64,000 bases of DNA from Paulinella micropora. Its lineage: Eukaryota; Cercozoa; Imbricatea; Euglyphida. The stretch spans positions 377,752 to 441,751 of the forward strand of contig BJOX01000241.1 of assembly GCA_009731375.1 (NCBI GenBank), in the 5' to 3' direction. A program made the position numbers and the translations under genes. The notes beneath the pieces are model-generated. The model was not told where the DNA came from. It did no database searches and worked only from the letters and a program-made list of their open reading frames with translations. Shown in pieces: positions 1 to 8,811 of this stretch (position 1 is the first letter of the stretch; each line of letters starts with the position of its first letter).

Positions 1-1881
1 AATTCCTGTGCTATTAAGCCAGTCCTACATTTCTTGTTGTCATCAATCATACGATAGCAAACTGGATTTAACTTATTAATAAAATCTAAGCCTAAGCACT
101 CTTTTATGTCTTCTTTTTTTCTCCTGTCTGAATATTGAATTGGATTAGACAATACCCATAACTGCCCATCGCTTGCTCTTAATGTCATTAAAGCAGTATT
201 TGAATTATTCTCCCATATGAACCCACTCGTTGAAGAACCATTCACTCTAAATCTAATAGCATAAGAAGTTAATCCTCCGCCTCCTCCTGCTGGCGCTGTT
301 CCTCCACTTAATGATTTATTATTCCCAGACTGAGACATATAAATCCCCCAGTTTGAATCAGTAGCATCCCATACAAATATTCCTCTCGCATTCGTTCCGT
401 CTGTTTGTCCTTGAATTGCTATTTTTGCCCCATTAGTTGATGCTAATGCCGATGATAGCACCCCAGAATATGTAATTCCCGCATGTGCCGTAATCAATCC
501 TTTTGTCCATAAAGTCCCGTTTAATCCATTCAACGACATCAACAATTGCTCTGCTGAATTCTCCCATACAAAACCCATCGTAGCATCATTAGCCACTCTA
601 AAACGAAAAGCATACGAAGCAAAATCATTTCCTGAAACAGCCAAACCATTTGCCAAACTTCTAGTATTTGCAGCCCCACCAGATGCCGCATAAATTCCCC
701 AAATTGTATTGGTTGTATCCCATAGAAATATTTCTTTTGCATTTGTTCCGTCTGTTATTCCCTGAACTCCTATTTTCGCTCCACTGGCATTTGTTGCTGA
801 TGTTAGTGTGCCAGTATATGTAATCCCCGCATTTGCCGTTATTAATCCACTTGCGGTTGCGGTTGTTGTTGATATTCCTGCATTTGCTGTTATTAATCCA
901 CTCGCTGTAATCGCCTTTGTTGTTAATAAGCCCGATTTGTCAAGTTCCAGAGCGAGAGACCAAGGAACAGCAACCCCCGCATTTTTCCCGCTATCATACA
1001 AAAATCTAAGTTTATTATTCCATTTACTAATTAGAAAATTAGAACCCGCATAACTTGATTTCCATCCACCAGCATCTAAATACGCATCAAAAGTCATATT
1101 TATGTTATTATGACTTAAATTAGTTAGTTGAAAAGTTGGATATATATCTTCTGTTGTAATAGCCTGTATATGTGCTCCAGTTGTATTATTGTTATAAGTT
1201 CCATATATTTCTAAGCCCGCAGTCGTTCCTATTCCTTTTGTTGTATTACCTACAATTATTGGCATACCTGATGCCGTTGTTATCTTGTCGCTCGCCGTTA
1301 ATGTTGTTGTAGTCATACCAGCAGTTGCCGTTAATGTAGTTCCCGTTATTGTTCCACCATTTGTTATGTTGTTTGAGTTCATATCTAAGGCTCCATAAAA
1401 CCGCATACCGCCAGCATTGTTAAAACGGACAATGTCAGATGAAGCACTTTTATTATCCAAAAGTTTTGAAATATAAAGTCCCGCCCCTTCTACATCAAAT
1501 GCTACATTCGTCAATACATAACCTCTTTGGTTTGCGGTTCCACTTGTAGCAGTATTTAGAGTAAATAAGAAATACTGATAATTACCTGATGTCTGTGAAA
1601 AGAATATATCACCTCCATTTTGGTTTAATATCCTCGCCCCATTATATGTTATATTTCCACCATTAGTGATAGTTTGATTATTAAAATCAGCATTGTTCGT
1701 TAAAGTTAGATATTTTATCGTAGTGCTTGTCCCGTTGAATATTTTAATTCCAGTTATTGTTTGGTCTCCTGTTAGTTTTACATTTGCCCGTCCAATGTGT
1801 CCGCATACCCTTTTGTCGCTCCGTCCGTCGCTAATGTCGGAGTTCCAAGGTTGGCTATTTTGCTACTATTACAATCTAGCC
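1..1881 (-). CDS. Fibre/spike-like protein, C-terminal part with S74 chaperone domain (partial)
   Basis: Reading leftward, the frame is open from about 1785 to base 1 and runs off the window. The last ~45 visible residues match the start of the S74 intramolecular chaperone domain of phage and viral tail spikes: a YSDRRKKEDIKE block (Ser then Lys five residues on, the self-cleavage pair of that family), then LNPVCYR and GLIAQE. Upstream are at least two ~100-residue modules, each with GTNA+..F(V/L)WD, WGIY and F(I/V)WEN motifs, and low-complexity Thr/Gly/Asn stretches (TASGLITANAGI) typical of trimeric beta-helical fibres. A one-base frameshift near 1785 separates this from the ATKGYAD module that runs into the N gap. 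It probably forms one gene with 2231-3629, so the full product would exceed 1,000 residues. Inferred role: receptor-binding fibre of the provirus. The match to S74 is by motif, not by search. Confidence 0.75.
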
Positions 1882-1891
1882 NNNNNNNNNN

Positions 1892-2220
1892 CGTTAAGTA
1901 TATTTAGACTATCAACAGCCAACTCATTAAGGCCAAGTAAGGATTTATATTGCGACATATTATATTAATAAATAATTAATTTGTAAATACTAAAAATATA
2001 AAAATCTTAGTATAGAATGCCGTCTCCCGAAGCAAGTCGTAAGAATTGGGGTAATGCTGTGGAAGGAATAACAGCGAAAGCAAAACAACGAAAGATAGAG
2101 CATGCTAAAAATGTTTTGGCACAATACCGAAATGCTGTAAAGCAAGAAGATGAGGATATGGAGGAAAGAATAAAGCAAATTGAAGAAAAGAACTTGGCTA
2201 AGGATATTATTACTGAACAT
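1892..2220. repeat. 329-bp duplicate of 3563-3891 between two 10-N gaps
   Basis: This block repeats, base for base as far as I compared, the segment at 3563-3891: the first codons of the fibre gene on the minus strand, the divergent intergenic region and the start of the charged-protein gene. It is bounded on both sides by exactly 10 N and interrupts the fibre gene. A misplaced small contig is the simplest explanation; a true duplication is less likely. Confidence 0.8.
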
Positions 2221-2230
2221 NNNNNNNNNN

Positions 2231-3629
2231 GACATTTGTTATGCTTTGGCTTTTCATATCAAGACCAGCACTCGCATTTATTATACTGCTAAATGTCTTA
2301 ATACCCGCTATAGTTTGGTCTCCTGTTAGTTTAACGACTGAAGTGTCAAGAACAGAAACATCCACACCATCAACATTTCCTACATTCGTAATTGCAAACC
2401 CACCCATATTTAAACTACCCGTCATAGCCACTGTGCCGTCCTTTGCCAGTTTCGTATCAGTGTAAGCCTTCGTTGAAGCATCGGTGTCATAGAATGGTGC
2501 TGGAAGTCCGCTAATTGCTGTTGTGCCACTAAAATTTAAAACATTGCCAGTCAGTGTTATTCCACTCCCCGTTGTAGAAGCAAGAAGTATGGAAGAACCA
2601 ACAATGCTTAGTGGATACCCCGTTGCTCCACCTACCTCCGACGAATAAATAGAACCCATATTATTGTTGTAATTGAAGTATAACTTACCCGTGTTTAATG
2701 GATTTGAATCTTTTACACCCAAATAAGTAGTAAATATTTTGTTTCCTGTTATAGTCTGGTCTCCTGTTAGTTTAACGACTGTCAAGAGCCGAAACATCAA
2801 TACCATCGACATTACCGACATTTACTACATTAAAACCTCCCATATTTAAATTTCCAAACATCATAGCGAGACCATCCAATCTAAGAAAAGGCGAGTTTGT
2901 GTTTCTCCATTGCCCTGTGCTATAAATGAGTAGTTGGTTATCGGCGGGTGTGCCTGTAATTAACACATCGCTGTGTGTATTAATTGAACCATCTGCTGAC
3001 ACTTTATCATTATTGTCTTCGTGCTCAGATATCCAAGTATCAACATCTTTCGTATTTAATAAATTAACTCCTGTTATATTCAAATTACCGCCCATACTAA
3101 TATTGCCGAATTCATCAACATTTATTGGAAAAGTTTTATTTACCCAGTTTATTGAGTTATATGTGAGATAACTATACATTGTTATTGGTGCTGTAATGAC
3201 TACATCTGTGAGTGTATCAATTGAGCCAATGGTTGTATTTCTGCATTTACCATCTACATCATTATATGTTAAGTATTGTCCAACCACTGGTGCGGATATG
3301 TTTGTATCTATGAGATTGTATAGACTGGTTTGGTGCGGATTAGAAGTATTAGAGCGGTGTTGAGTTGAGGCTTTGACTTCGTCGTTGTCTCTCACTCGTT
3401 GCTCTGTATAGTATAAATTTTTTCCTTCTTTGATATCCGTAGTTGATTTTAAAGCGAGACGTGTATCAAATCGGCCGTCAGTGAAATAAAGATTTACGGG
3501 GTCAGCATCTTCTGGCACTCTGTCTGTGTTTAAGCCCACTATGTTGGTATTGGTTAAGTCTACGTTAAGTATATTTAGACTATCAACAGCCAACTCATTA
3601 AGGCCAAGTAAGGATTTATATTGCGACAT
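2231..3629 (-). CDS. Fibre/spike-like protein, N-terminal part (frameshifted)
   Basis: Starts at the ATG at 3629 (MSQYKSLLGLNELAV), 58 bp from the divergent gene at 3688. The product is rich in Asn, Thr and Gly and contains repeated modules: VKLTGDQTI(A/T)G(I/N)K.F occurs at least three times across this piece and 1-1881, alternating with LNMGGF.(I/V).NVGNVDG.DVS and AYTD(T)KLAKDGTV-like segments. The frame changes near 2772-2821, where comparison with the sister module at 2326-2345 shows 5 bases missing, and the reading then continues to the N gap at 2221. This looks like the shaft of a long trimeric fibre whose chaperone tail lies at 1-1881. Both pieces end in gaps, so continuity is inferred. 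Confidence 0.65.
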
Positions 3630-3687
3630 ATTATATTAATAAATAATTAATTTGTAAATACTAAAAATATAAAAATCTTAGTATAGA
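3630..3687. promoter_or_regulatory. Divergent AT-rich intergenic region
   Basis: 58 bp between two head-to-head starts (fibre gene leftward from 3629, charged-protein gene rightward from 3688), almost entirely A and T, with TATATTAATAAATAATTAA-type runs and AAAAATATAAAAA. It must carry both promoters. No specific box can be assigned. Confidence 0.45.
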
Positions 3688-4212
3688 ATGCCGTCTCCCG
3701 AAGCAAGTCGTAAGAATTGGGGTAATGCTGTGGAAGGAATAACAGCGAAAGCAAAACAACGAAAGATAGAGCATGCTAAAAATGTTTTGGCACAATACCG
3801 AAATGCTGTAAAGCAAGAAGATGAGGATATGGAGGAAAGAATAAAGCAAATTGAAGAAAAGAACTTGGCTAAGGATATTATTACTGAACATGATAATGAT
3901 AGCCCAGAGGAGAAGAGTGAGAGTGAGGATGAGGTTGATTTCACTGATATCATTGCTGAAAAGATGGCTAAGATGAAAATCAAGAGAGCGAAAGCGGAGA
4001 GTAAGAGGGAAAAGAAGAAGAGTAAAAAGTCTGTGGTTGAACCAGAGGAGAGCGAAAGCAGTGAGAGTGAAAGTGAAGAAGAAGAGCCAAAACCAAAGAA
4101 GGGGAAAGGTAAAAAATCAAATAGTAAAGTTTTGGTCAATGTATATAATACAGAGAAACCAACACGGAGCGAAACTTTAAGCGACTTAAGTAAGTGCTTC
4201 CTCAAATTCTAA
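3688..4212 (+). CDS. Charged Lys/Glu-rich coiled-coil protein, unknown function
   Basis: 174 residues. The first ~70 form a predicted alpha-helical, heptad-like segment rich in K, E, Q and R (AKAKQRKIEHAKNVLAQYR). The middle is alternately acidic and basic (EEKSESEDEVDF, then KIKRAKAESKREKKKSKK), followed by an acidic Ser/Glu stretch and a KPKKGKGKKS patch. The end is normal sequence (VNVYNTEKP). I do not recognise a family. It sits directly upstream of the integrase with a 4-bp gap and on the same strand, so the two may be co-transcribed. The beginning of the gene is duplicated at 2017-2220. Confidence 0.6.
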   Translation: MPSPEASRKNWGNAVEGITAKAKQRKIEHAKNVLAQYRNAVKQEDEDMEERIKQIEEKNLAKDIITEHDNDSPEEKSESEDEVDFTDIIAEKMAKMKIKRAKAESKREKKKSKKSVVEPEESESSESESEEEEPKPKKGKGKKSNSKVLVNVYNTEKPTRSETLSDLSKCFLKF

Positions 4213-4216
4213 AGAT

Positions 4217-5230
4217 ATGAGTGAGGAAAATCAACTTGATAATAAACATATAATTATTAATACTCAGAATGCGGATGCCCCACTAGAAGAAGCGCCAACT
4301 GGAGAAGTAGTTAAAACAAAAGAAGAAGAAGCACTTGAAATTCACCACCAGAAAAAGAATCCAAAAATATGGAATACTATATGGGTTGATAAACCATTAG
4401 ACCAAGTCTTTCTTGACTTAGCGGATATGAGTAAGATAAAAGATAAGAAAGGTAATAAGGGCTATGCTTGGATGCTTGTTTGGATTGATTGCCATTCAAG
4501 ATATTTAATAATCATTCCACTAAAAAATAAAACAGCAAAAGAAGTATATTATGCTTTGAAATCTATACCTTATAAACCAAAGTCAATTACAACTGACAGC
4601 GGAGGAGAATATAAAGGAGCAACTCGTGAATATTTTATTGAAAATGGAATTAAACACGATGTCGTTGAAGTTGGCGACCATAGAGCGCTTGCGGTTGTTG
4701 ATAGAGTGATAAGAAGTATTAGGAGATGGCTTGACCTTTTATTTGAAACTAATAGAAATTTTGACTGGGTAAGTTATATTCAAGACTTGGTTAATGCTTA
4801 TAATCATAAAGTTCATAGAGGAATTCAAGCCAAACCTGTGGATGTCTTTGCTAGAAGAGATAAAAATAAACAGACTATCACGCGTGATAATTTAATTAAT
4901 GAATTCAATGTTGGCGATAATGTAAGAAAGGAAAACAAACGGAATCTATTTTCCAAAGGCGGTAAGACTTTCAGCAAAATTATTTATAAAATCAAAGGAC
5001 GAAAAGGGTTTAAAATCATACTAAATAACGATGAGTTGGTAAGCCCACGTGATTTATTGAAAACTGAATTTAATAAACCAATTGACGAAGAAAAAGATAT
5101 GAAAGAGCAAACCAAAGAAGTTATTAAAGAGAAAAAGACAAAAGAATTATTAAAAAGAGAAGACATTCAACCAGAGAATATCAGGACTTCAAAGAGAGAA
5201 AAAAAGGCAAAGGTAATATTGGATTTATAA
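4217..5230 (+). CDS. Retroviral-type (rve) integrase of a Polinton-like element
   Basis: 337 residues. The RNase-H-fold core spans roughly residues 55-215. The first catalytic Asp is in or near FLDLADMSK, or in VWIDCHSRY two strands later; the second is in TTDSGGEYKG. The third acidic position, 35 residues after the second Asp, is Asp (AVVDRVIRSIRR) where Glu is usual. NAYNHKVHRGI follows, the usual helix after the core. The C-terminal ~120 residues are basic with an SH3-like stretch (FNVGDNVRKENKR...FSKGGKTFSKIIY). Integrases of this type insert Polintons/Mavericks and related virophages. The start at 4217 follows the upstream stop by 4 bp. No frameshift is seen, so this is one of the few intact genes of copy A. 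Confidence 0.85.
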   Translation: MSEENQLDNKHIIINTQNADAPLEEAPTGEVVKTKEEEALEIHHQKKNPKIWNTIWVDKPLDQVFLDLADMSKIKDKKGNKGYAWMLVWIDCHSRYLIIIPLKNKTAKEVYYALKSIPYKPKSITTDSGGEYKGATREYFIENGIKHDVVEVGDHRALAVVDRVIRSIRRWLDLLFETNRNFDWVSYIQDLVNAYNHKVHRGIQAKPVDVFARRDKNKQTITRDNLINEFNVGDNVRKENKRNLFSKGGKTFSKIIYKIKGRKGFKIILNNDELVSPRDLLKTEFNKPIDEEKDMKEQTKEVIKEKKTKELLKREDIQPENIRTSKREKKAKVILDL

Positions 5231-5236
5231 GCAAAA

Positions 5237-5377
5237 ATGTCGGACAATGACGCAAAAAAACCTCAACCAGAATTGAACTGGCGACCGAAATTTCCGGTAT
5301 CGGCTTGCCGACGATTTTTCTACGTCAGTTATCCTGATAAATTGGTAAAAAAGAACGTATTTGAAGTGTTATCGTAA
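5237..5377 (+). CDS. Small hypothetical protein (46 aa)
   Basis: An open frame begins 6 bp after the integrase stop (MSDNDAKKPQPELNWRPKF) and ends at the TAA at 5375-5377. Its start resembles the AP2-like protein at 23553 (MSGNDTKPNRF), suggesting a related N-terminus. The opposite strand looks superficially like the T-arm of a tRNA (GTCGCCAGTTCAATTC), but no acceptor stem can be drawn, so coding is preferred. No known domain. Confidence 0.4.
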   Translation: MSDNDAKKPQPELNWRPKFPVSACRRFFYVSYPDKLVKKNVFEVLS

Positions 5378-5426
5378 TCATCAAAATTCTAGAAAATTCT
5401 ATTTCCGTGAATATGACCAGCAACAC

Positions 5427-5467
5427 CCAGACAGCGCGGTGTCTGGCTGTCTGTAGGCTCCAGACAG
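5427..5467. repeat. Tandem CAGACA hairpins
   Basis: Two perfect 7-bp stems lie side by side: CCAGACA (5427-5433) with TGTCTGG (5440-5446), loop 6; and CTGTCTG (5447-5453) with CAGACAG (5461-5467), loop 7. A further GTCTGGACAGG follows at about 5482. They lie in the leader of the next gene and could be an RNA structure or a protein-binding site. A 34-residue frame (5413-5517) crosses them but is probably chance. Confidence 0.5.
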
Positions 5468-5507
5468 AAAATCAGAATTTTGTCTGGACAGGTTTTCATT
5501 TGAAACC

Positions 5508-5849
5508 ATGTCTCTAATACCACGAGAAACCAAAACTAAAAATGAATGGATTGAAGAATTTGAAATACGACAAACAGGAAGGGATAGACTCAAGAAAGAT
5601 AAAATAATATGCGAAGAAAGAATTTCTAAAGCGGATAAAGAAATTGCGCGTCTCGTTGAAAAGAAACAGCCAGACCTGATTAAGGTTGATGCGATTAATG
5701 AGATGTTGCAACGATTGAGTATTGAAAATAATGAAGTAGAGGCAGATAAACCTATTCGCTTGAGAAAAAAGAAATTGGAAAAAAATAAACATAGAACGGC
5801 TATAAGTGGAAAAAAGATAATCGTGGCCAACTTTCCGCTATTGTCATGA
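5508..5849 (+). CDS. Small coiled-coil protein, unknown function
   Basis: 113 residues, strongly charged and helical: RQTGRDRLKKDKIICEERISKADKEIARLVEKKQ gives a heptad-like pattern over residues 20-55 (quoted in two runs: RQTGRDRLKKDKIICEER and ISKADKEIARLVEKKQ). The C-terminus is very basic (RLRKKKLEKNKHR). No recognised family. Its TGA overlaps the ATG of the next gene (ATGA at 5846-5849), typical of compact viral gene blocks. Confidence 0.5.
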   Translation: MSLIPRETKTKNEWIEEFEIRQTGRDRLKKDKIICEERISKADKEIARLVEKKQPDLIKVDAINEMLQRLSIENNEVEADKPIRLRKKKLEKNKHRTAISGKKIIVANFPLLS

Positions 5850-6031
5850 ATAGAATTCTCGCTGGTATTGAAAAAGAACATTTATCGTTTAATTCTTCTT
5901 TTAACAAATACTCCAGTGATGGTATTAACGAATACGTAAATGATAACATTAATAGAAATATTAAACGAGAACACAATAGAAACATGCACAGAGTATTCAG
6001 AACCGAGAGTGCGGATAGCAACTCGGAATAA
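5846..6031 (+). CDS. Small hypothetical protein (61 aa)
   Basis: Begins inside the stop codon of the preceding gene (ATGA overlap), which supports both as real. Asn-rich and hydrophilic (YVNDNINRNIKREHNRNMHRVF), no membrane segment and no recognised domain. The overlap suggests translational coupling or simple genome compaction. Confidence 0.45.
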   Translation: MNRILAGIEKEHLSFNSSFNKYSSDGINEYVNDNINRNIKREHNRNMHRVFRTESADSNSE

Positions 6032-6140
6032 AAAAAGACTTTGTGTCAAATGGTTTTCTTAAAAACCAAGGGGTTTAACACCCCACTCTCATTCAAAAGA
6101 AATTTCTATTACACATGCTTTTGTGTGTGTGTAATAGAAT

Positions 6141-6602
6141 ATGGGAGAGCCGAATGAAGTAGCAGACCAACTCGGCGAAATCAACCTTGCTGGGGGTGGT
6201 AAGTCCTAACTCTATTGTTTCTCTTTAATGATAATTAATATGATTGTAGGTTTTTGGAAGCCGTGGGGCGAGCTTGAAACTGAAGCCTCTGCTGAGTTTA
6301 AGAACCCCAAGATAGTTAGGGTTCCAAGGGAATTCGCTCAACTTGATAGGAAAAAAATAACTTCTTTTCATGCCGAGCGAAAATATTTCGTTCGCAACCC
6401 CGTGCAGAGAACTGATAATTATTCGTTCGCTTGGATAGAACGAGACGAAACCATGAAAAACCCCAGAAAGAAAAATTTCTTTCTTGCTTCTCTTGGTAAG
6501 GAGGAGGAGGAAATTCTCGTCTTTCCTTCGCTGTCAGCCTTGACCAAGAAGGTTGGTGGTGATGAAGGTTTTATCAATTGGGTTGTCCCACTTGAGTTGT
6601 AA
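6141..6602 (+). CDS. Hypothetical protein with a 51-nt spliceosomal intron
   Basis: Exon 1 is 6141-6198 (MGEPNEVADQLGEINLAGG plus one base) and exon 2 is 6250-6602. The intron 6199-6249 begins GTAAGTCC, has a CTAAC branch-like sequence at 6206-6210 and ends TTGTAG. Splicing joins the frames cleanly in phase 1 and gives about 136 residues. Exon 2 (FWKPWGELETEASAEF...) is long, open and soluble, with no family I recognise. Unspliced, exon 1 reads into a stop at once, and exon 2 could only start at a weak internal ATG at 6228. The gene lies near the right end of copy A, before a hairpin at 6605. Confidence 0.6.
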
Positions 6603-6604
6603 GA

Positions 6605-6635
6605 TAAGTTTAATTATTATTCATAATTAAACTTA
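6605..6635. terminator. Hairpin between convergent genes
   Basis: Perfect 12-bp inverted repeat TAAGTTTAATTA / TAATTAAACTTA with a 7-nt loop, two bases after the stop codon at 6602 and upstream of the convergent zinc-finger gene's 3' end. Several large DNA viruses of protists end transcripts at such palindromes. That function here is inference. Confidence 0.5.
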
Positions 6636-6758
6636 AGGAGTCTATTTTTTTCAAAAATGGACTTTGGTTATTAAAATAAGGGTTTTTTTTGGACATCTTT
6701 TATTTTTTCTTTATTCAACTAGGCGCTCGTGCGGTGGTGCTCTTTGGGGTGTTTGTTT

Positions 6759-6923
6759 TTATTTATTGATGTGCTTCTTTGTTTTCTTATGTCTTGATAA
6801 GTTCGCTCTTGCTACATATGCTCCACATTCGCATTTTATTTTTTCTGTTGCTTTCCAATTCCTTTGCTCTCTATTTTTTTGTTCATATAATTGTTTAGAA
6901 TTAGGTCTCAAATAGTCTCCCAT
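6759..6923 (-). CDS. C2H2-like zinc-finger miniprotein (54 aa)
   Basis: A 54-residue frame, too short for most gene callers: MGDYLRPNSKQLYEQ..., then IKCECGAYVARANLSRHKKT and KKHINK. The Cys-x-Cys...His-x5-His arrangement is a compact zinc finger of the kind common in protist viruses. The same motif recurs at about 23856-23920 in copy C (CECGAEITNGSKCKHRRTAKH region). It may bind DNA or RNA. The clean ATG, the stop, and the conserved motif in a second provirus argue that it is real. Confidence 0.65.
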   Translation of the reverse strand: MGDYLRPNSKQLYEQKNREQRNWKATEKIKCECGAYVARANLSRHKKTKKHINK

Positions 6924-6957
6924 TGATATAAATATATTTTTCGTTAATCTTTATAAG

Positions 6958-6986
6958 GAATAACGAAAGTTTTTTCTTCGTTATTC
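6958..6986. repeat. Hairpin GAATAACGAA/TTCGTTATTC
   Basis: Perfect 10-bp stem (6958-6967 with 6977-6986) and 9-nt T-rich loop, followed by a run of T. It lies 35 bp upstream of the zinc-finger start, so it may be a terminator for something entering from the right or a regulatory structure. Confidence 0.45.
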
Positions 6987-7127
6987 TTTTTTTAAACAAG
7001 AGTAAGAGAGATTTCTTTATTTTGTTTGCTTGTATTGATTTGAAAATTTCGTTTTTTTATTTTGGTGTTTTGACGCTTCGTATTGATTGTGCGGGAGATT
7101 AATAGGAAGGCTTATTTCGTTATTTAC

Positions 7128-7171
7128 AACCCGTAAGAAGGCGACGAAAAGTCGTCGCCGCATTACGGGTT
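7128..7171. repeat. Strong nested stem-loop near the provirus end
   Basis: Outer stem AACCCGTAA (7128-7136) with TTACGGGTT (7163-7171); 3x3 internal loop GAA/GCA; inner stem GGCGACGA (7140-7147) with TCGTCGCC (7152-7159); loop AAAG. That is 17 paired bases, GC-rich in an AT-rich region. A short CTACTC-A-GAGTAG hairpin follows at 7177. It may mark an end, origin or terminator of copy A. Confidence 0.55.
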
Positions 7172-7496
7172 ATCTTCTACTCAGAGTAGAGCAGAGAAGA
7201 GCATACAACTCAGTCCAAATGCACAACACACCAGAGCACAAACGATTTTTTTTTTCATTTTTGTGACTGACCAAACTATTTATTCCTAAAGGACAGTAAG
7301 AATAATGTGAAAACAGTGTTGATTTTTTTTGTCTTGTTTCTTGAAAGTAGTTGAATCCAAAGGAGTCTCAAAGGTTTTTCATTTTCCTCTCCTCTCTGAC
7401 CTGAAAGGTTGCAAACCAGACTCGGGCGGTCCACCAGTCAGCACAAAAGGCATTGGGTTCTCGGACCGACCATACCAGCATCAAGGAGACAAAAAC

Positions 7497-7668
7497 GTCT
7501 GCTTTTTACAAAGTACTTTGTCTAGCTTGTGATAACAGCAGAAATTTTGAGTTCTATTTTGTTGAATAGAAATAACGAAAACGTTAAGAATAAGGATGAA
7601 GATATTTAAGCTTAAAATAAAAAATGTAAGGAAAAAATAAAAGAAAAAATATATGTGTCCAAAAGCTA
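7497..7668. repeat. Repeat shared with the recombinase elements
   Basis: The CTGCTTTTTACAAAGTACTTTG...AGCAGAAATTTTG...AATAGAAATAACGAAAACG...AAGGAAAAAATAAAAG string is repeated, with small differences, at about 13764-13900 and 18706-18842, just 3' of each tyrosine-recombinase fragment. It marks a third, gene-less remnant of that element family. Confidence 0.65.
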
Positions 7669-7795
7669 GAAAAGAAGGGATCCGGATCCGGGATCCGGAG
7701 ACTAGGGAGATCTACTACTGTACTAGATCTAGAGGCGCCCGGCGGGAGAGTCTAGAGGGTAGGAAAAAATTCAAGTACTAATTGCTCAAAGAGAA

Positions 7796-7893
7796 ACCTG
7801 TGAGGTAAGAAGCAAGTTGGTATGAGACTTGGGGGTCAAAGAGAAGTGTACCTGTGAGGTAAGAAGCAAGTTGGTATGAGACTTGGGAGTCAA
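7796..7893. repeat. Two-copy 54-bp tandem repeat
   Basis: ACCTGTGAGGTAAGAAGCAA...GTATGAGACTTGGG occurs at 7796 and again at 7850, with the spacer GTCAAAGAGAAG also repeated. Non-coding. Confidence 0.7.
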
Positions 7894-8090
7894 AGAGAAA
7901 ATGAAAAATAATCAAAGCACAGAAAAAGTTAACGCAGGTAATAAACTAGCTGTAGACACAAATATTTGTTCTACAAGTCACAGATAGAGGTTGTAAAGAA
8001 TTGAGGCTAAAGGCCCTTGATGCCAGAAACGAATGCTACAAAAATATGTAACAAAACCTGGCACAAAAATAATATAAAGGAAAAAATAGA

Positions 8091-8501
8091 AAGGGTTGAT
8101 CTAGGATTTTTTTCCAGGTCCACGCAGAGGTATGCAGAGCTTCGAGGCAGTCAGGCCTCGAAAGTTGGTTTCTGCAGGAAGGCATCGCGGCCTGAGAGCG
8201 GCTCCGCTGGAGGTGAATTTTAAAAAAAGATTCCTTATGGAAATAATGAAAAATATAAATACAGATTAATTCTGCTCATATAAATACGTGATTTGATCAA
8301 GTTGAATTCAATATTCAAAAACCAGTATTTCCTTGTCTCCGGTATAAATGATATAATTGAAATAAACGTACATGCAGGATCTGTACGCTGATTAACAAGA
8401 TTTTATTATCTGAAAATATTAAAATCAGGCACAATGAATGAGAGTTTCTAATAAATAATATCTCTAAATTTCGAATTCTAGATCAATTAATTAGATATTG
8501 T
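8091..8501. repeat. Dispersed repeat, copy 1
   Basis: About 410 bp repeated at 11014-11433 with roughly 10% visible differences. Both copies start GGGTTGATCTAGGATTTTTT, contain a GC-rich block with a CGAGGC...GCCTCG inverted repeat, and end near CAATTAATTAGATATT. This is probably a non-autonomous transposon or SINE-like unit. No coding capacity. Confidence 0.7.
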
Positions 8502-8690
8502 CTATGTGCCTATGCCTGGATGCCATGTGGGAACAAAAAATATATGACTTCCGGACCTGAAAAAAATTATTAATAATATTAATACATATTATCTTTTAAC
8601 TATGTAAAAAAAGAATAATTTATCTGAAAAATGTTGGAGGCGGCTGCATCAATTTCTGGAGAACACCTGCCCCTAGTCTGAAAAGCACTG

Positions 8691-8706
8691 GTTGCCACGT
8701 GGCAAC
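8691..8706. repeat. 16-bp palindrome GTTGCCACGTGGCAAC
   Basis: Perfect palindrome 45 bp outside the 3' end of the first piggyBac-like gene. Near-identical palindromes occur twice at 16117-16152, outside the 5' end of the second piggyBac-like gene, and broken versions lie at 61480-61535. It is a candidate terminal sequence of that transposon family. Confidence 0.45.
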
Positions 8707-8730
8707 AAATAAGTAGGCTACTTCAAGGCC

Positions 8731-8760
8731 TCAAAAATCAAGTCCGCTGCTTTTTTTTTC

Positions 8761-8811
<51 letters not shown>

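Larger units (their letters stand above)
7172..8090. other. Non-coding stretch, repeat debris
   Basis: No credible gene. It contains a tail shared with the tyrosine-recombinase elements (7497-7668), a run of overlapping GGATCC/TCCGGA sites at 7678-7700, and a two-copy 54-bp tandem repeat. Confidence 0.6.

Noticed and set aside
539-1053. Short frames within 500-1060 on both strands
   Set aside because: The minus frame encoding the fibre repeats is continuous through this stretch and explains the sequence; the others have no motifs.
5256-5330. tRNA gene on the minus strand
   Set aside because: A T-arm-like GTCGCCAGTTCAATTC is present but no acceptor stem, D-arm or proper anticodon loop can be drawn; the plus strand has a plausible small gene.
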